A DNA stretch of 64,000 bases from Fusobacterium naviforme (GCA_003014445.1 PYGH01000003.1:124001-188000), one strand, 5' to 3'. Counted from the first letter of the stretch, positions 17,426-26,675 are shown. The notes: a model not told the origin generated them from the sequence alone. A program made the numbers and translations.

Positions 17426-18472
17426 TCAGGTTTCCTCATCAAAGTAAGCTCCGCGAAAGGCTTCCAGCTCCGCGCACCACGCCGGAAGCTCCTGTGCGGC
17501 GCCATAGCGAAAGAGCCAGCGCGTCACAAGCTCCGGCGTGAAGCAAAACAGCCCCTCCGGGGATATCCCCTCCGCCCGGCAGAGCCTTGAGCCCTGATGG
17601 TTCAGCGTCCAGCGCCACACGCCATCATTTTCCGGCAGCAGGGGGTCCGCAAAGTAAAAACAGCGCTCTCTCTGCTCCGCGGCGACATCTCTCCGCAGAA
17701 ATACATTCCGCAAAAGCTCCGGCAGATCCAGCACGCGCAGCATGATAAAGGGCGTATCCGGGCGCAGTACACCCGATGCATCCCGCGCGGGCTCCGTATA
17801 GCGCTCCTCCGAGATGAGGCGGCAGTCCTCATCCGCAAATTCCGGGAGATCCCTCACCCTGATGCCGGCAAGCTCACCGCTCTCCGCGAGGCAGATGCGC
17901 TCTGCGCTTCCGCTCCCGGCAGAAAGCTCCGCCAGCAGGCAGTCCATATAGGCTCTGTCCCGAAAGCAGTAAATATCGTAGCTCTCCTCCAGAATGCGGT
18001 TCATAAACGCCAATGCTTCCGCGTCGTCCGAATGCAGCAGCCGCGTAAAAAGGCGCAAATCGGCGCGCAGGCGTCTGTGCCTTCGCCCTGAAGCCAGAGC
18101 AAACTGAAAGGGCTCATAGTAGGCGACATTGGCCGGCTTTAAAAAGGTAAACGGTCTTCCCTTCGCACGCTCCGCCCGGAGTGCAGCAGAGAGAACCGCG
18201 CGCATCACGCCCTGCCGCCGATGCGTCCTTGCCGTCGCGACCGCCACGATATAGGAGAGCACATATTCCCGCCCACGCAGCATCACACGGTAGGGATTCA
18301 GGCAGAGCATTCCAACCACCCGCCCCTGATCCAGCGCTGCCCAGACCTCATTCTCCGCCATCTTCCACTGATAGTAGTAGTCTACCAGCGGAGGCGTATC
18401 CTCCGGAAAAGCCTCCTCATACAGCGGTCTCGTGAGCAGCTTCTCCGCTCCCTCCAGCCTTCGTATCTCCAT
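17426..18472 (-). CDS. Eis-like GNAT N-acetyltransferase
   Basis: 348 residues from the ATG at 18472 (AAGAGGT upstream). The N-terminal GNAT domain has the acetyl-CoA loop VATARTHRRQGVMRAVL near residue 85 and PFTFLKPANVAYYEPFQF, the second GNAT segment. A long C-terminal half ends in an SCP2-like region (DGVWRWTLNHQGSRL...CFTPELVTRWLF), the layout of Eis-type acetyltransferases. Substrate unknown; relatives acetylate aminoglycosides or protein lysines. Upstream of cobB on the same strand. Confidence 0.78.
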   Translation of the reverse strand: MEIRRLEGAEKLLTRPLYEEAFPEDTPPLVDYYYQWKMAENEVWAALDQGRVVGMLCLNPYRVMLRGREYVLSYIVAVATARTHRRQGVMRAVLSAALRAERAKGRPFTFLKPANVAYYEPFQFALASGRRHRRLRADLRLFTRLLHSDDAEALAFMNRILEESYDIYCFRDRAYMDCLLAELSAGSGSAERICLAESGELAGIRVRDLPEFADEDCRLISEERYTEPARDASGVLRPDTPFIMLRVLDLPELLRNVFLRRDVAAEQRERCFYFADPLLPENDGVWRWTLNHQGSRLCRAEGISPEGLFCFTPELVTRWLFRYGAAQELPAWCAELEAFRGAYFDEET

Positions 18473-18626
18473 CTCTCGTACCTCTTCCGCCTGCTTTCCA
18501 CTCCCGAGGTCCCGCCTCAGCCCGGTGCCCCTCACAGATTCGCGCAGGCCCTGCCTGCATTGTCATCTACTGTTCCTTTGCCCCGTGACTTTGTTCCGCA
18601 AGAACTTCTCTTTCCCATAGCGCAAA

Positions 18627-18654
18627 CCCCGACAGACGCATCCGTCCGCCGGGG
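18627..18654 (-). terminator. Terminator after the DUF2156 gene
   Basis: On the minus strand CCCCGGCGGACG and CGTCTGTCGGGG form a 12-bp stem with a GATG loop, just past the DUF2156 stop codon, followed by a short TTT. It separates that gene from the GNAT gene. Confidence 0.6.
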
Positions 18655-18668
18655 TATCATATGCCGGA

Positions 18669-19640
18669 TCAGGGCTTCCAGTGCTGTCGCACCAGATATT
18701 TTCGCGCATAGCTGCTGGGATAGTAGCTGAGCTTTGCCTGGCGCAGTCCTTCAAGCCCCAGATCGTCCTCACGATTGATCAGCCCAACCGCCGGAAATTC
18801 ATGATTCAAAAAATCGCGGTTAATAACCTGATACAGCCCGTTGATCTCGGGATTTGCCTTCTCGATGTGCACCACCGCCATGTCCTCCGCGGCATTATAG
18901 CTCGCCATGGAGAAGGCCTCCAGCTCACCGTCGATAAAGACACCGCCCATGCGGATCGGAAGAATCTCCAGATTCTTCAGTATCTCATGAATCCCTTCCA
19001 CCTCGGGATCCAGATGCTTCTCCACCTCCATACCCTTGGTCTCGCGCCAGCGATCCAGAAAACGAAAGATCTGATCGCGATATGCCGGCGTCAAAGTGCG
19101 GTACTCATAGCGCTCCCCATAGGTCTTTATAAAGCTGTTGTAGTGGTTCTTTTTCTTATGCAGCTTCTTGCCCGCAAGCGTGCGCAGCGCCTCCCCCTCA
19201 TAGAGATAATCCTTCGCATCCGCCTCTTCTCTGACGAGATATTTCTCCGGCTTCAGATTCAGAACCCGAACCGCCTCTTCATCTGCAAGCTTTATCACAA
19301 GCGGCTTTCTCAGCACCTCATTGAAATAGCTCTCCATCTCGTAAAAGCAGAAATCCAGATTTTCGTCCGAGCAGAGCGGCATCGCCGCAAAGGGCTCCTT
19401 TTCCGTCCCATAGAGCCACAGCAGGCCCACCTGCTCTCCGTTCCTGCAGGTCACAGCCGCCCGCGCATGGAAATAATCCTTCCACAGGAAGCTCTCAAGC
19501 GGCACGGAATCCGCAGTCTTGTTGGGGCGAAGATTATAGAACTTCGCATAGTGCTCCAGATCCTTTGCCAGTAACGGGCGAAAGGTAAATGCATTTTTTC
19601 CTGATTGATTACAGTCCATAACAGCTGAAACATGCTCCAT
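18669..19640 (-). CDS. DUF2156 protein, lysylphosphatidylglycerol synthase C-terminal-like
   Basis: 323 residues related to the soluble acyltransferase domain of MprF-type aminoacyl-phosphatidylglycerol synthases (two tandem GNAT-like folds). Recognisable stretches are FRPLLAKDLEHYAKFYN near the start, KKLHKKKNHYNSFIKTY at about 160-175, and IEKANPEINGLYQVINRDFL near 255. There is no membrane segment, unlike full MprF. The family transfers aminoacyl groups; the acceptor here is unknown. It begins 12 nt after purC. The start is uncertain: the ATG at 19640 lacks a good ribosome site and an ATG seven codons on is an alternative. Confidence 0.75.
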   Translation of the reverse strand: MEHVSAVMDCNQSGKNAFTFRPLLAKDLEHYAKFYNLRPNKTADSVPLESFLWKDYFHARAAVTCRNGEQVGLLWLYGTEKEPFAAMPLCSDENLDFCFYEMESYFNEVLRKPLVIKLADEEAVRVLNLKPEKYLVREEADAKDYLYEGEALRTLAGKKLHKKKNHYNSFIKTYGERYEYRTLTPAYRDQIFRFLDRWRETKGMEVEKHLDPEVEGIHEILKNLEILPIRMGGVFIDGELEAFSMASYNAAEDMAVVHIEKANPEINGLYQVINRDFLNHEFPAVGLINREDDLGLEGLRQAKLSYYPSSYARKYLVRQHWKP

Positions 19641-19652
19641 GCGGAGCGTGTC

Positions 19653-20525
19653 TCAGACAATCTCCTTTCCGGTCAGCATAAAATATGCTTCCTTATATTT
19701 TGCTATTGTCTTCTCTATCACCTCATCAGGCAGCAGATAATCGCTGTCCGGATGCGCCTTGAGCCAGTCGCGGACAAACTGCTTGTCAAAGGAGGGCTGG
19801 CTGCGCCCGGGCGCATAGCCCTCCAGCGGCCAGAAACGACTGGAATCTGGGGTCAGCATCTCGTCCGCAAGTATCACCTCGCCGCGCTCATTGATGCCGA
19901 ACTCAAACTTTGTATCCGCAATGATGATGCCCTTCGTCAGCGCGTAGTCCGCACACTTTTTGTACAGAGCTATGGTGTAGTCCCGGATCTGCTCCGCGTA
20001 TTGCTGTCCCTTTCCGGGGAACTCCTTCTCGAGCACCGCGACGCTCTGCTCAAAGCTGATATTCTCGTCGTGATCTCCGATCTCAGCCTTGGTGCTCGGG
20101 GTGAAGATCGGCTCGGGGAGCTTATCGCACTCCTTAAGCCCCGCAGGGAGGCCAATGCCGCAGACGGTTCCCTCCCTTTTGTAGCTCTCCCAGCCGCTGC
20201 CTGTGATATAGCCGCGGACAATACACTCGATCGGCAGCATGGTCAGCTTTCTGCACAGCATGCTGTTGCCCGTAAACTCCAGCTGGCGGAAATACTCCGG
20301 CATATCCTTCCCGTCGATGCTGATCATATGATTCGGAACGATGTCCCCGGTGAAGTCAAACCAGAAGCGTGACATCTGGGTGAGCACCGCACCTTTTTTG
20401 GTGATCCTGTTTTTCAAAATCACGTCAAAGGCGGAGATACGGTCTGTCGCGACCATGATGAGTTCTCCGCCGATATCATAGATTTCGCGCACTTTTCCTT
20501 CTTTTACGGGTCTGTATTCCTGCAT
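19653..20525 (-). CDS. purC: SAICAR synthase
   Basis: Phosphoribosylaminoimidazole-succinocarboxamide synthase of de novo purine synthesis. 290 residues beginning [19 protein letters not shown], with [30 protein letters not shown] and [23 protein letters not shown] lies before the ATG at 20525; an upstream in-frame start is rejected. No other pur biosynthetic gene adjoins it, apart from the PurF-like gene about 41 kb away. Confidence 0.95.
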   Translation of the reverse strand: MQEYRPVKEGKVREIYDIGGELIMVATDRISAFDVILKNRITKKGAVLTQMSRFWFDFTGDIVPNHMISIDGKDMPEYFRQLEFTGNSMLCRKLTMLPIECIVRGYITGSGWESYKREGTVCGIGLPAGLKECDKLPEPIFTPSTKAEIGDHDENISFEQSVAVLEKEFPGKGQQYAEQIRDYTIALYKKCADYALTKGIIIADTKFEFGINERGEVILADEMLTPDSSRFWPLEGYAPGRSQPSFDKQFVRDWLKAHPDSDYLLPDEVIEKTIAKYKEAYFMLTGKEIV

Positions 20526-20637
20526 TTCAAGCTCCTCCTGAGATAAGATGCATATGCAAAGCTCTGATAGATATACGCTCATCGTACCACAGTTTTCCGG
20601 ATTTTAACAGACAGTTGCGCGGCCTGCCGCACAAAAA

Positions 20638-20661
20638 GAGAGCCGCCATCCGGCAGCTCTC
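20638..20661 (-). terminator. Terminator of the cold-shock gene
   Basis: Minus strand: GAGAGCTGCC / GGCGGCTCTC (one mismatch) with a GGAT loop and a following T5 run at 20637-20633. Confidence 0.85.
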
Positions 20662-20714
20662 CTCGTTCCATCGATTCTTATTTCAAAGATTCCGTATCCT
20701 TTTGCGGTATATGA

Positions 20715-20921
20715 TTACTGAACAGCGGTAACGTTAACGGCCTGCGGACCTCTGTTGCCATCTGCGACATCGAAGGTAACCTTCTGGCCATCCTCGAGTG
20801 TCTTGTATCCATCGGAATTGATTCCGGAGAAGTGAACGAAGATCTCGCTCTTATCAGCATCGTCCGTGATGAAGCCGTATCCCTTAGTTGCATTAAACCA
20901 CTTAACTGTTCCGTTGTGCAT
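20715..20921 (-). CDS. Cold-shock protein (CspA/CspB family)
   Basis: 68-residue single-domain RNA chaperone. [19 protein letters not shown] carries the RNP1 motif and IFVHFSGI is RNP2; the end ...[10 protein letters not shown] is typical. Start at 20921, with GGAGG nine nt before it; a longer frame reading back through the leader is rejected. It has its own promoter and a ~125-nt leader, as in thermoregulated csp genes. Confidence 0.95.
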   Translation of the reverse strand: MHNGTVKWFNATKGYGFITDDADKSEIFVHFSGINSDGYKTLEDGQKVTFDVADGNRGPQAVNVTAVQ

Positions 20922-21083
20922 TTGTTGTGCCTCCATAAAAATATAAAAAAATGTTCGGTGATTCGGTGCAAAAAAATACGCATACCTACAGAGCATGGAT
21001 GGAACCGCACGATCTGCCGATACGCGAATCAGAGTCCACTCAAATCACATTGCGAGTATAGCAAACCGTTTTTCGTCTGTCAA
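20922..21083 (-). promoter_or_regulatory. Promoter and long 5' leader of the cold-shock gene
   Basis: Near-consensus promoter on the minus strand: TTGACA (21083-21078), 17-bp spacer, TATACT (21060-21055). The predicted start at about 21048 leaves a ~125-nt leader before the ATG, like the structured leaders of other csp mRNAs. The AT-rich stretch 21084-21244 upstream holds no gene; a 4-bp hairpin near 21195 may weakly terminate pgcA transcription. Confidence 0.7.
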
Positions 21084-21244
21084 TCAATTTTCAATTATTT
21101 TTTTAGCTTTTTTCACATTTATTTTTATGTTTATCCGCATAATTCTGTGCAATTTAAAAGCCGCTCTGGTGGCATTGCACAAAAGCATCTTTTTGAGGCG
21201 GAATACCGCTTATTCTACTGTCACAAATACCAAGAGCTCTCTTC

Positions 21245-22927
21245 TCAGGCAAGCATCGGCTTCAGCGCCTCTGCAAGCGCATCTTTCTCCTCCTTGGCCT
21301 CCGCAAGATCCTTTCCAAGCGTCGTAAAATAGGTCTTGATCTTCGGCTCTGTTCCGGAGGGACGCACGACCACAGTCGCCCCATCCTCAAGACTGTAAAT
21401 CAGGACATTCGCGCGCGGAAGTCCCGTCTCCCCGGTTTTCTCATAATCTGTTGTCTTCACAACCTTACGCCCCGCAAATTCCTGCGGCGGGTTCTCTCTA
21501 AGCCCTTCCATGATCGCAGCCATCTTGTCCATGCCGGAGAGACCCGGGAACTCAAAGCTGTCGACCTGATTCAGGTAACGCCCATACTGCTGATAGATCT
21601 CCTCCAGGCGCTGCTTGATAGAGGAGCCGATGCTCCTCAAGTAGGCCGCCATCTCGCAGATCAGCATGGAGCCGACCACAGCGTCCTTGTCCCGCACATA
21701 GGCCCCCGCGAGATAGCCATAGCTCTCCTCAAAGCCAAAGATAAAGCGCTCCGTCTCCCCTTTCTCCTCCAGCCGGGCAATCTGATCTCCAATCCACTTG
21801 AAGCCTGTGAGCACACTCTTCAGCTCCACGCCGTAGTGCGCCGCAACGGCATCCGCAAGCGGGGTGGATACGATCGATTTTACAGCCACTGCGTGCTCCG
21901 GCATGGTGCCGCGCGCTCTTCTTCCCGCGCAGATGTAATCCAGCAGCAGCACCCCCATCTCATTTCCGGATACGAGCTCATAGCTTCCGTCCGGGCACTT
22001 CATCGCAATGCCGACGCGATCTGCATCGGGGTCTGTGGCAAGCATGAGATCCGCTCCGGTCTCCTCTGCAAGCTTCAGCCCTCTTTCCAATGCCGCATAT
22101 ATCTCCGGGTTGGGATAGGAACAGGTCGTGAAGTAACCGTTCGGATATTCCTGCTCCGGAACAATGGTGATATCTGTGATTCCAATATCCTTCAGAACAC
22201 GCGTCACCGGAGCCAGTCCGGTGCCGTTCAGAGGCGAGTAGACAAGCTTCAGTCCCGCGCTTCTGCAGACGCCCGGATGCACCTGGCAACTCTCAATCGC
22301 CTCATAGAGCGCCTCCTTGCAGTCCTCGCCCACAAAGCGTATAAGCCCCTTCTCGACACCCTCCGGGAAGGGCATATACTTCGCGCCGCTCAGAACATCC
22401 GTCTTCTGAATAGACTGATAAACCACAGAGGCCGCATCATCCGTCATCTGGCAGCCATCCGGTCCGTAGGCCTTATAGCCATTGTACTGCGCCGGGTTAT
22501 GCGAGGCTGTGACCATAATTCCCGCATTGCAGTGATAGTAGCGCGTCGCGAAGCTCAGGGCCGGAACCGGCATGAGCTCATCATAGATTCTCACCGCGAT
22601 GCCATTGGCCGCGAGCACCCCCGCCGCCTCCCGTGCAAAATTCCAGCCCTTTAAGCGACTGTCATAGCTGATCGCCACCGTCTGTGTTCCGCCCTGGGTC
22701 TTCACCCAGTCCGCAACCCCCTGGGTCGCCTGGCGCACCACCCAGATATTCATACGGTTCGTTCCCGCGCCCAGAGTTCCTCTGAGTCCTGCCGTGCCAA
22801 ACTTCAGCGCTACCGCAAAGCGCTCCCTGATGGCATCATCATCCGCGGCAATATCCTGAAGCTCCTTTTTCAGATCAAAATCTATGAGCTCCGCCTCCAG
22901 CCAACGCTTATACTCTGTCTGATACAT
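21245..22927 (-). CDS. pgcA: Phosphoglucomutase/phosphomannomutase (PgcA type)
   Basis: 560-residue alpha-D-phosphohexomutase, supplying glucose-1-phosphate for glycogen and nucleotide sugars (including RfbA substrate). Substrate-entry segment KFGTAGLRGTLGAGTNRMN near residue 42, phosphoserine loop VTASHNPAQYNGYK near 143, metal loop ATDPDADRVG near 300, and C-terminal phosphate-binding VVVRPSGTEPKIK. Length and the FGTAGLRG motif match the long Firmicutes PgcA group. Confidence 0.93.
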   Translation of the reverse strand: MYQTEYKRWLEAELIDFDLKKELQDIAADDDAIRERFAVALKFGTAGLRGTLGAGTNRMNIWVVRQATQGVADWVKTQGGTQTVAISYDSRLKGWNFAREAAGVLAANGIAVRIYDELMPVPALSFATRYYHCNAGIMVTASHNPAQYNGYKAYGPDGCQMTDDAASVVYQSIQKTDVLSGAKYMPFPEGVEKGLIRFVGEDCKEALYEAIESCQVHPGVCRSAGLKLVYSPLNGTGLAPVTRVLKDIGITDITIVPEQEYPNGYFTTCSYPNPEIYAALERGLKLAEETGADLMLATDPDADRVGIAMKCPDGSYELVSGNEMGVLLLDYICAGRRARGTMPEHAVAVKSIVSTPLADAVAAHYGVELKSVLTGFKWIGDQIARLEEKGETERFIFGFEESYGYLAGAYVRDKDAVVGSMLICEMAAYLRSIGSSIKQRLEEIYQQYGRYLNQVDSFEFPGLSGMDKMAAIMEGLRENPPQEFAGRKVVKTTDYEKTGETGLPRANVLIYSLEDGATVVVRPSGTEPKIKTYFTTLGKDLAEAKEEKDALAEALKPMLA

Positions 22928-23004
22928 ACTGCACTCCGCCTTTCCCTCTGTTCATTTCAGCCCTCAGGCAGGAAGCACTGTCAGCCCCTCTGCCATCTGA
23001 ATCC

Positions 23005-23033
23005 AGTTTATCGGCTTTCCAAAGCAGTGTCAA
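23005..23033 (-). promoter_or_regulatory. Promoter of pgcA
   Basis: Minus strand: TTGACA (23033-23028), 17-bp spacer, TAAACT (23010-23005), about 75 nt upstream of pgcA. A second inverted repeat (CTATAG arms, 23062-23091) lies just upstream. Confidence 0.65.
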
Positions 23034-23100
23034 GAAAGGAGAGCGTCCGGAGGGTTTCGTCCTATAGAAAGTCCAAAGGGCTTTCCTATAGAATAGCACA

Positions 23101-23128
23101 AAGACTCCCGCCGCAGGGCAGGAGCCTT
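23101..23128 (-). terminator. Terminator of the rplJ-rplL operon
   Basis: Minus strand AAGGCTCCTGCC/GGCGGGAGTCTT imperfect stem with a 4-nt loop, followed by TTTGTG; 20-45 nt after rplL. Confidence 0.55.
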
Positions 23129-23148
23129 CTGTATGAGTATCGCCTGAA

Positions 23149-23526
23149 TTACTTAAGAGTCGCCTTCGCGCCAACTTCCTCAAGAGCCTTCTTAAGAGCC
23201 TCAGCCTCTTCCTTGGAAATGCCGGTCTTAACCATCTTCGGCGCGCCGTCAACCAGCTCCTTCGCCTCCTTGAGTCCGAGGGAGGTAGCCTCACGGACCG
23301 CCTTGATAACCTTAACCTTGTTTGCGCCAACCTCGGTCAGCTCAACATCAAACTCGGTCTTCTCCTCCTCAGCTGCAGCAGCGCCGGCAGCCGGACCAGC
23401 CACAACAACACCTGCTGCTGCGGATACACCAAACTCCTCCTCGCAAGCCTTTACAAGCTCGTTGAGCTCAAGTACGGAGAGCTCCTTAATCGCATCGATA
23501 AATTCCTGGGTGCTTAACTTTGCCAT
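23149..23526 (-). CDS. rplL: 50S ribosomal protein L7/L12
   Basis: Stalk protein that recruits translational GTPases. 125 residues with the N-terminal dimerisation region [36 protein letters not shown], an Ala/Gly hinge, and the C-terminal domain [10 protein letters not shown]-type segment (here [27 protein letters not shown]). Last gene of the operon. Confidence 0.97.
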   Translation of the reverse strand: MAKLSTQEFIDAIKELSVLELNELVKACEEEFGVSAAAGVVVAGPAAGAAAAEEEKTEFDVELTEVGANKVKVIKAVREATSLGLKEAKELVDGAPKMVKTGISKEEAEALKKALEEVGAKATLK

Positions 23527-23656
23527 TGTATTTTCCTCCTGTTTAAGCTTAAATTCATATTTCTGATCATTTTCAGAATCGGACAGCAGCCATCTGTGAC
23601 TTCCTGTCTGCGCGGCCTGTACCGCGGGATATTACACTGTGTGAAGCTTCTGCAGC

Positions 23657-24184
23657 TTACTCTGCTGCGCCAGCCTCTGCGGCCTCCGCCGGAGCGACAT
23701 CCTTCTCCGCAATCTGCTTGAGCACTCTCGCCATATTGGTGATGGGGCTCTGCATGCTGCCAAAGAGTCTTCCGAGAAGCTCCTCTCTGGACGGAACCAT
23801 AGCAATTGCAGCCATGCCCTTTGCATCATAGACAGTGCCTTCGACGACACCGCCCTTGATCTCAAGCTTCGGAGCAGTCTTCGCGAACTTTGCGAGCAGC
23901 CTTGCCGGAGCAGTTGCATCCTCCTTGCTGACTGCAAGTGCGGTCGGTCCCTCAAGATAGGGATCGAACTGTGCGAAATCTGTTCCTTCCGCTGCGATGC
24001 GCACCATCGTATTCTTGAAGACCTTGTAGACAACGCCAGCTTCTCTCAGCTGCTTTCTGAGCTGGGTATCCTGCTCAACAGTGAGACCACGGTAGTCAAC
24101 AACAACCGCAGACTGCGCGCCGTCCAGAAGCTCTGCAATCTCTTTGATCACAGGCTGCTTCTCAGCGATTTTTGAATCTCTCAT
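23657..24184 (-). CDS. rplJ: 50S ribosomal protein L10
   Basis: Stalk base protein, 175 residues: MRDSKIAEKQPVIKEIAELL, VVVDYRGLTVEQDTQLRKQLREAGV, KVFKNTMVRIA, and an Ala-rich C-terminal tail that binds L7/L12. Preceded by the L10 leader element and followed after 130 nt by rplL. Confidence 0.97.
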   Translation of the reverse strand: MRDSKIAEKQPVIKEIAELLDGAQSAVVVDYRGLTVEQDTQLRKQLREAGVVYKVFKNTMVRIAAEGTDFAQFDPYLEGPTALAVSKEDATAPARLLAKFAKTAPKLEIKGGVVEGTVYDAKGMAAIAMVPSREELLGRLFGSMQSPITNMARVLKQIAEKDVAPAEAAEAGAAE

Positions 24185-24189
24185 CTTTT

Positions 24190-24400
24190 TTCCTCCTTCT
24201 TCCAGTATTTAAATAGTTCTTCCGGTGACCCGGAAGCAGGAGTATTGTTGTCGAAAAAACTCCGCCTGTCCAAAGACAGACGGAGTTCAAAGATTCACAC
24301 GATGTGAATGCTTTCCCTCGGCAGGCGGAATTCTTACGCCTCTCGGCACCTGCTGTCTTCGGCAAAACAATACTGACCCATAAAATTTATCACTCCGGAG
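24190..24400 (-). ncRNA. L10 leader (ribosomal protein autoregulatory element) with attenuator
   Basis: The 247-nt gap between rplA and rplJ holds a structured leader. On the minus strand, complementary CAGGTGCCGAGAGGCG... and CCGCCTGCCGAGG segments (about 24315-24375) fit the L10(L12)4-binding fold. Downstream, a 12-bp hairpin (24259-24286: ACTCCGTCTGTC/GACAGGCGGAGT) is followed by six T, making an intrinsic attenuator. Known L10 leaders tune rplJL synthesis; assignment is from position and structure. Confidence 0.75.
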
Positions 24401-24431
24401 CGAAGCTGTCAACAGCTTTATACAGCTTTGA

Positions 24432-25127
24432 TCAGTTGGTGATCTTTGCAGTATTCAGCTTTACGCCCGGGCCCATGGTGCTGGTGAGAATCGCGCTCTT
24501 CATGTAGGCGCCCTTCAGCGTGCTGGGTCTCGCCTTATTCAGTGCATCCAGAAGAGTCTGAAGGTTCTCCGTGAGCGCCTCCTCAGAGAAGGAAGCCTTG
24601 CCGACCGGGCAGTGAATAATATTGGTCTTATCCAGACGGTACTCAACCTTACCGGCCTTGATATCCGCAATTGCCTTCGTGAGATCCATGGTAACAGTTC
24701 CGGACTTCGGGTTCGGCATGAGGCCCTTCGGTCCGAGCACCTTACCGAGACGTCCGACAACGCCCATCATGTCCGGGGTTGCCACAACGACATCAAAGTC
24801 CAGCCATCCCTCATTCTGAATCTTCGGAATGAGCTCCTGCCCGCCAACATAATCTGCGCCGGCTGCCTTGGCCTCCTCCTCCTTCGGTCCCTTCGCGAAT
24901 ACGAGGATGCGCACCTTCTTGCCGGTTCCGTGCGGGAGGACAACTGCGCCGCGGATCTGCTGGTCTGCATGGCGGCTGTCGCAGCCGGTGCGGATGTGCA
25001 TCTCAACGGTCTCGTCGAACTTGGCACTTGCAGTCTTCTTGATCAGCGCAACTGCATCTGCTACATCATAATACTGGCTGCGATCAATCAGCTTCGCCGC
25101 CTCTGCATATCTCTTTCCGTGCTTCAT
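24432..25127 (-). CDS. rplA: 50S ribosomal protein L1
   Basis: 231 residues: [73 protein letters not shown] and [18 protein letters not shown] are family hallmarks. Forms the L1 stalk and, in many bacteria, represses its own operon. Follows rplK by 18 nt. Confidence 0.97.
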   Translation of the reverse strand: MKHGKRYAEAAKLIDRSQYYDVADAVALIKKTASAKFDETVEMHIRTGCDSRHADQQIRGAVVLPHGTGKKVRILVFAKGPKEEEAKAAGADYVGGQELIPKIQNEGWLDFDVVVATPDMMGVVGRLGKVLGPKGLMPNPKSGTVTMDLTKAIADIKAGKVEYRLDKTNIIHCPVGKASFSEEALTENLQTLLDALNKARPSTLKGAYMKSAILTSTMGPGVKLNTAKITN

Positions 25128-25145
25128 TATTTCATCTCCTCCCCA

Positions 25146-25571
25146 TTAGTCCTCGACTACGATACCCATGGAACGGGCTGTGCCGGCGATCATGCTCATA
25201 GCTGCCTCAATGCTTGCTGCGTTCAGATCCGGCATCTTCATCTCTGCGATCTTCTGAACCTCTGCTCTGGAGATCGTAGCGACCTTTTCCTTGTTCGGAA
25301 CACCGGAAGCCTTCTGCAGCTTGCAGGCCTTCTTCAGAAGAACCGCAGCCGGCGGGGTCTTGGTGATAAAGCTGAAGCTTCTGTCTGCGTAAACAGTGAT
25401 AACGACGGGGATGATGAGATCTCCCTTATCCGCAGTTCTTGCGTTGAACTGCTTTGTGAACTCTACGATGTTCACACCGTGCTGGCCAAGAGCGGGACCT
25501 ACGGGTGGAGCCGGGGTTGCCTTGCCTGCAGGGATCTGTAATTTAATAAAACCTGTTACTTTTTTTGCCAT
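25146..25571 (-). CDS. rplK: 50S ribosomal protein L11
   Basis: 141 residues: [34 protein letters not shown], the proline-rich N-terminal signature, and [15 protein letters not shown] plus GTARSMGI at the C-terminal rRNA-binding domain. Part of the GTPase-associated centre. Confidence 0.97.
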   Translation of the reverse strand: MAKKVTGFIKLQIPAGKATPAPPVGPALGQHGVNIVEFTKQFNARTADKGDLIIPVVITVYADRSFSFITKTPPAAVLLKKACKLQKASGVPNKEKVATISRAEVQKIAEMKMPDLNAASIEAAMSMIAGTARSMGIVVED

Positions 25572-25641
25572 AGTGGCACCTCCTATGTGGTAATCGCGGG
25601 TTTATACCCTTCCACGTAATCACACTCCGCGAGGAGTATGC
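25572..25641 (-). promoter_or_regulatory. rplK leader, candidate L1-binding site
   Basis: Between nusG and rplK the minus strand folds as GTGG...GGGTATAAACCC...CCAC just before the rplK ribosome site. L1 is known to bind such leaders to repress rplK-rplA. Similarity is structural; not verified. Confidence 0.4.
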
Positions 25642-26181
25642 TTACAACTTCTTTACTTCGGCGAAGTCAAGCTCCACCTTTGTTTCGCGCCCGAACATCT
25701 CGACCATCATGGAAACAGTCTTTTTCTTCTCATTGAGCTCAATGATCTTTCCGACTGTATCTTTCCACGGGCCGCTGACTACGGAAACAGTATCTCCGAG
25801 CTCGAAGTCCAGCACCAGCTTCTTCTCATGAAGCACTGTGCCCTCCGGAACACCAAAGCCCAGCTTTGCCATCTCCTCTGGAGACAGCGGAACCGGCTTG
25901 CTGCCCGGGCCCACGAAGCCTGTGACACCGCGCGTGTTTCTGACTACATACCAGGTCTCATCGTTCATAATCATACGAATGAGTACATAGCCGGGGAACA
26001 GCTTGCGCTCTGTCGTCTTCTCGACATTGTTCTTCAGCTCCACCACCGGCTGCGTGGGAACAGAAACCTCCAGAATCTGATCCTCCAGCTGGCGGTTCTC
26101 AATCGTCTTTTCGATATCGACCTTCACCTTATTCTCGTATCCCGAGTAGGTATGGACTACATACCAGTTTGCTTCAGCCAT
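25642..26181 (-). CDS. nusG: Transcription termination/antitermination factor NusG
   Basis: 179 residues from the ATG at 26181 (GGGGGAG upstream). The NGN domain begins EANWYVVHTYSGYENKVK and contains KLFPGYVLIRMIMNDETWYVVRNTRGVTGFVG; the C-terminal KOW domain has GDTVSVVSGPWKDTVGKI. Stop of secE is 15 nt upstream. Standard secE-nusG-rplK order. Confidence 0.97.
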   Translation of the reverse strand: MAEANWYVVHTYSGYENKVKVDIEKTIENRQLEDQILEVSVPTQPVVELKNNVEKTTERKLFPGYVLIRMIMNDETWYVVRNTRGVTGFVGPGSKPVPLSPEEMAKLGFGVPEGTVLHEKKLVLDFELGDTVSVVSGPWKDTVGKIIELNEKKKTVSMMVEMFGRETKVELDFAEVKKL

Positions 26182-26195
26182 GCGCTCCCCCGATC

Positions 26196-26399
26196 TCACT
26201 GAAATAAGCGGGTCAGTCCCAGCTGGAATGCCCAGTCGAAGAGTGCAATCACCAAGCCAAGAAATACGGACACGGAAACCACCGAAATGGTCTGCTTCGT
26301 CAGAGTTTCCTGCGTCGGCCAGACGATCTTTCTGAATTCGGCCTTCAGGCCCTTGTAGAACTCCTGAATCTTAGAATTCGTCTTATCAGACTCAGCCAT
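26196..26399 (-). CDS. secE: Preprotein translocase subunit SecE
   Basis: 67-residue single-pass membrane protein: a short charged N-terminus with FYKGLKAEFRKIVWPTQETLTKQT, the SecE signature, then one transmembrane helix VVSVSVFLGLVIALFDWAF. ATG at 26399 chosen, with AAGGAA six nt before it; an in-frame TTG two codons earlier overlaps that site. Confidence 0.95.
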   Translation of the reverse strand: MAESDKTNSKIQEFYKGLKAEFRKIVWPTQETLTKQTISVVSVSVFLGLVIALFDWAFQLGLTRLFQ

Positions 26400-26418
26400 C
26401 GTCAATTCCTTTCAGTCA

Positions 26419-26568
26419 TTACTTAGTTTCCTTGTGAACCGTGTGCTGCTTGCAGAATCTGCAATACTTCTTAACTTCCATACGATCCGGATGTGTCTTC
26501 TTATCCTTCGTCGTATTGTAGTTGCGCTGCTTGCACTCCGTGCAGGCAAGAGTGATTCTAGTACGCAT
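26419..26568 (-). CDS. rpmG: 50S ribosomal protein L33
   Basis: A 49-residue gene. [21 protein letters not shown] and [15 protein letters not shown] are all L33 features, with both CxxC pairs present, so it is the zinc-binding (C+) form. Preceded by GGTGGAG and the operon promoter, followed 19 nt later by secE. Confidence 0.95.
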   Translation of the reverse strand: MRTRITLACTECKQRNYNTTKDKKTHPDRMEVKKYCRFCKQHTVHKETK

Positions 26569-26646
26569 GGTCTCCACCTCCGATATATCTTTTTTGTCGC
26601 CTTGAAGTCAAAAAAAAAAGACCTCTTCATCTTTTGTCGCTAGACT

Positions 26647-26675
26647 ACTATAGCATGCCGCTGTCAAGCTGTCAA
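26647..26675 (-). promoter_or_regulatory. Promoter of the rpmG-secE-nusG-rplKAJL operon
   Basis: Minus strand: TTGACA (26675-26670), 17-bp spacer, TATAGT (26652-26647). A second TTGACA occurs 8 bp downstream within the spacer. About 80 nt before rpmG. Confidence 0.75.

Noticed and set aside
22908-23330. 140-codon minus-strand frame between rplL and pgcA
   Set aside because: Overlaps rplL and its terminator in another frame; Arg/Leu-rich and without motif.
26412-26630. 72-codon minus-strand frame over rpmG
   Set aside because: It is in the wrong frame; the correct frame encodes L33 with both CxxC pairs.
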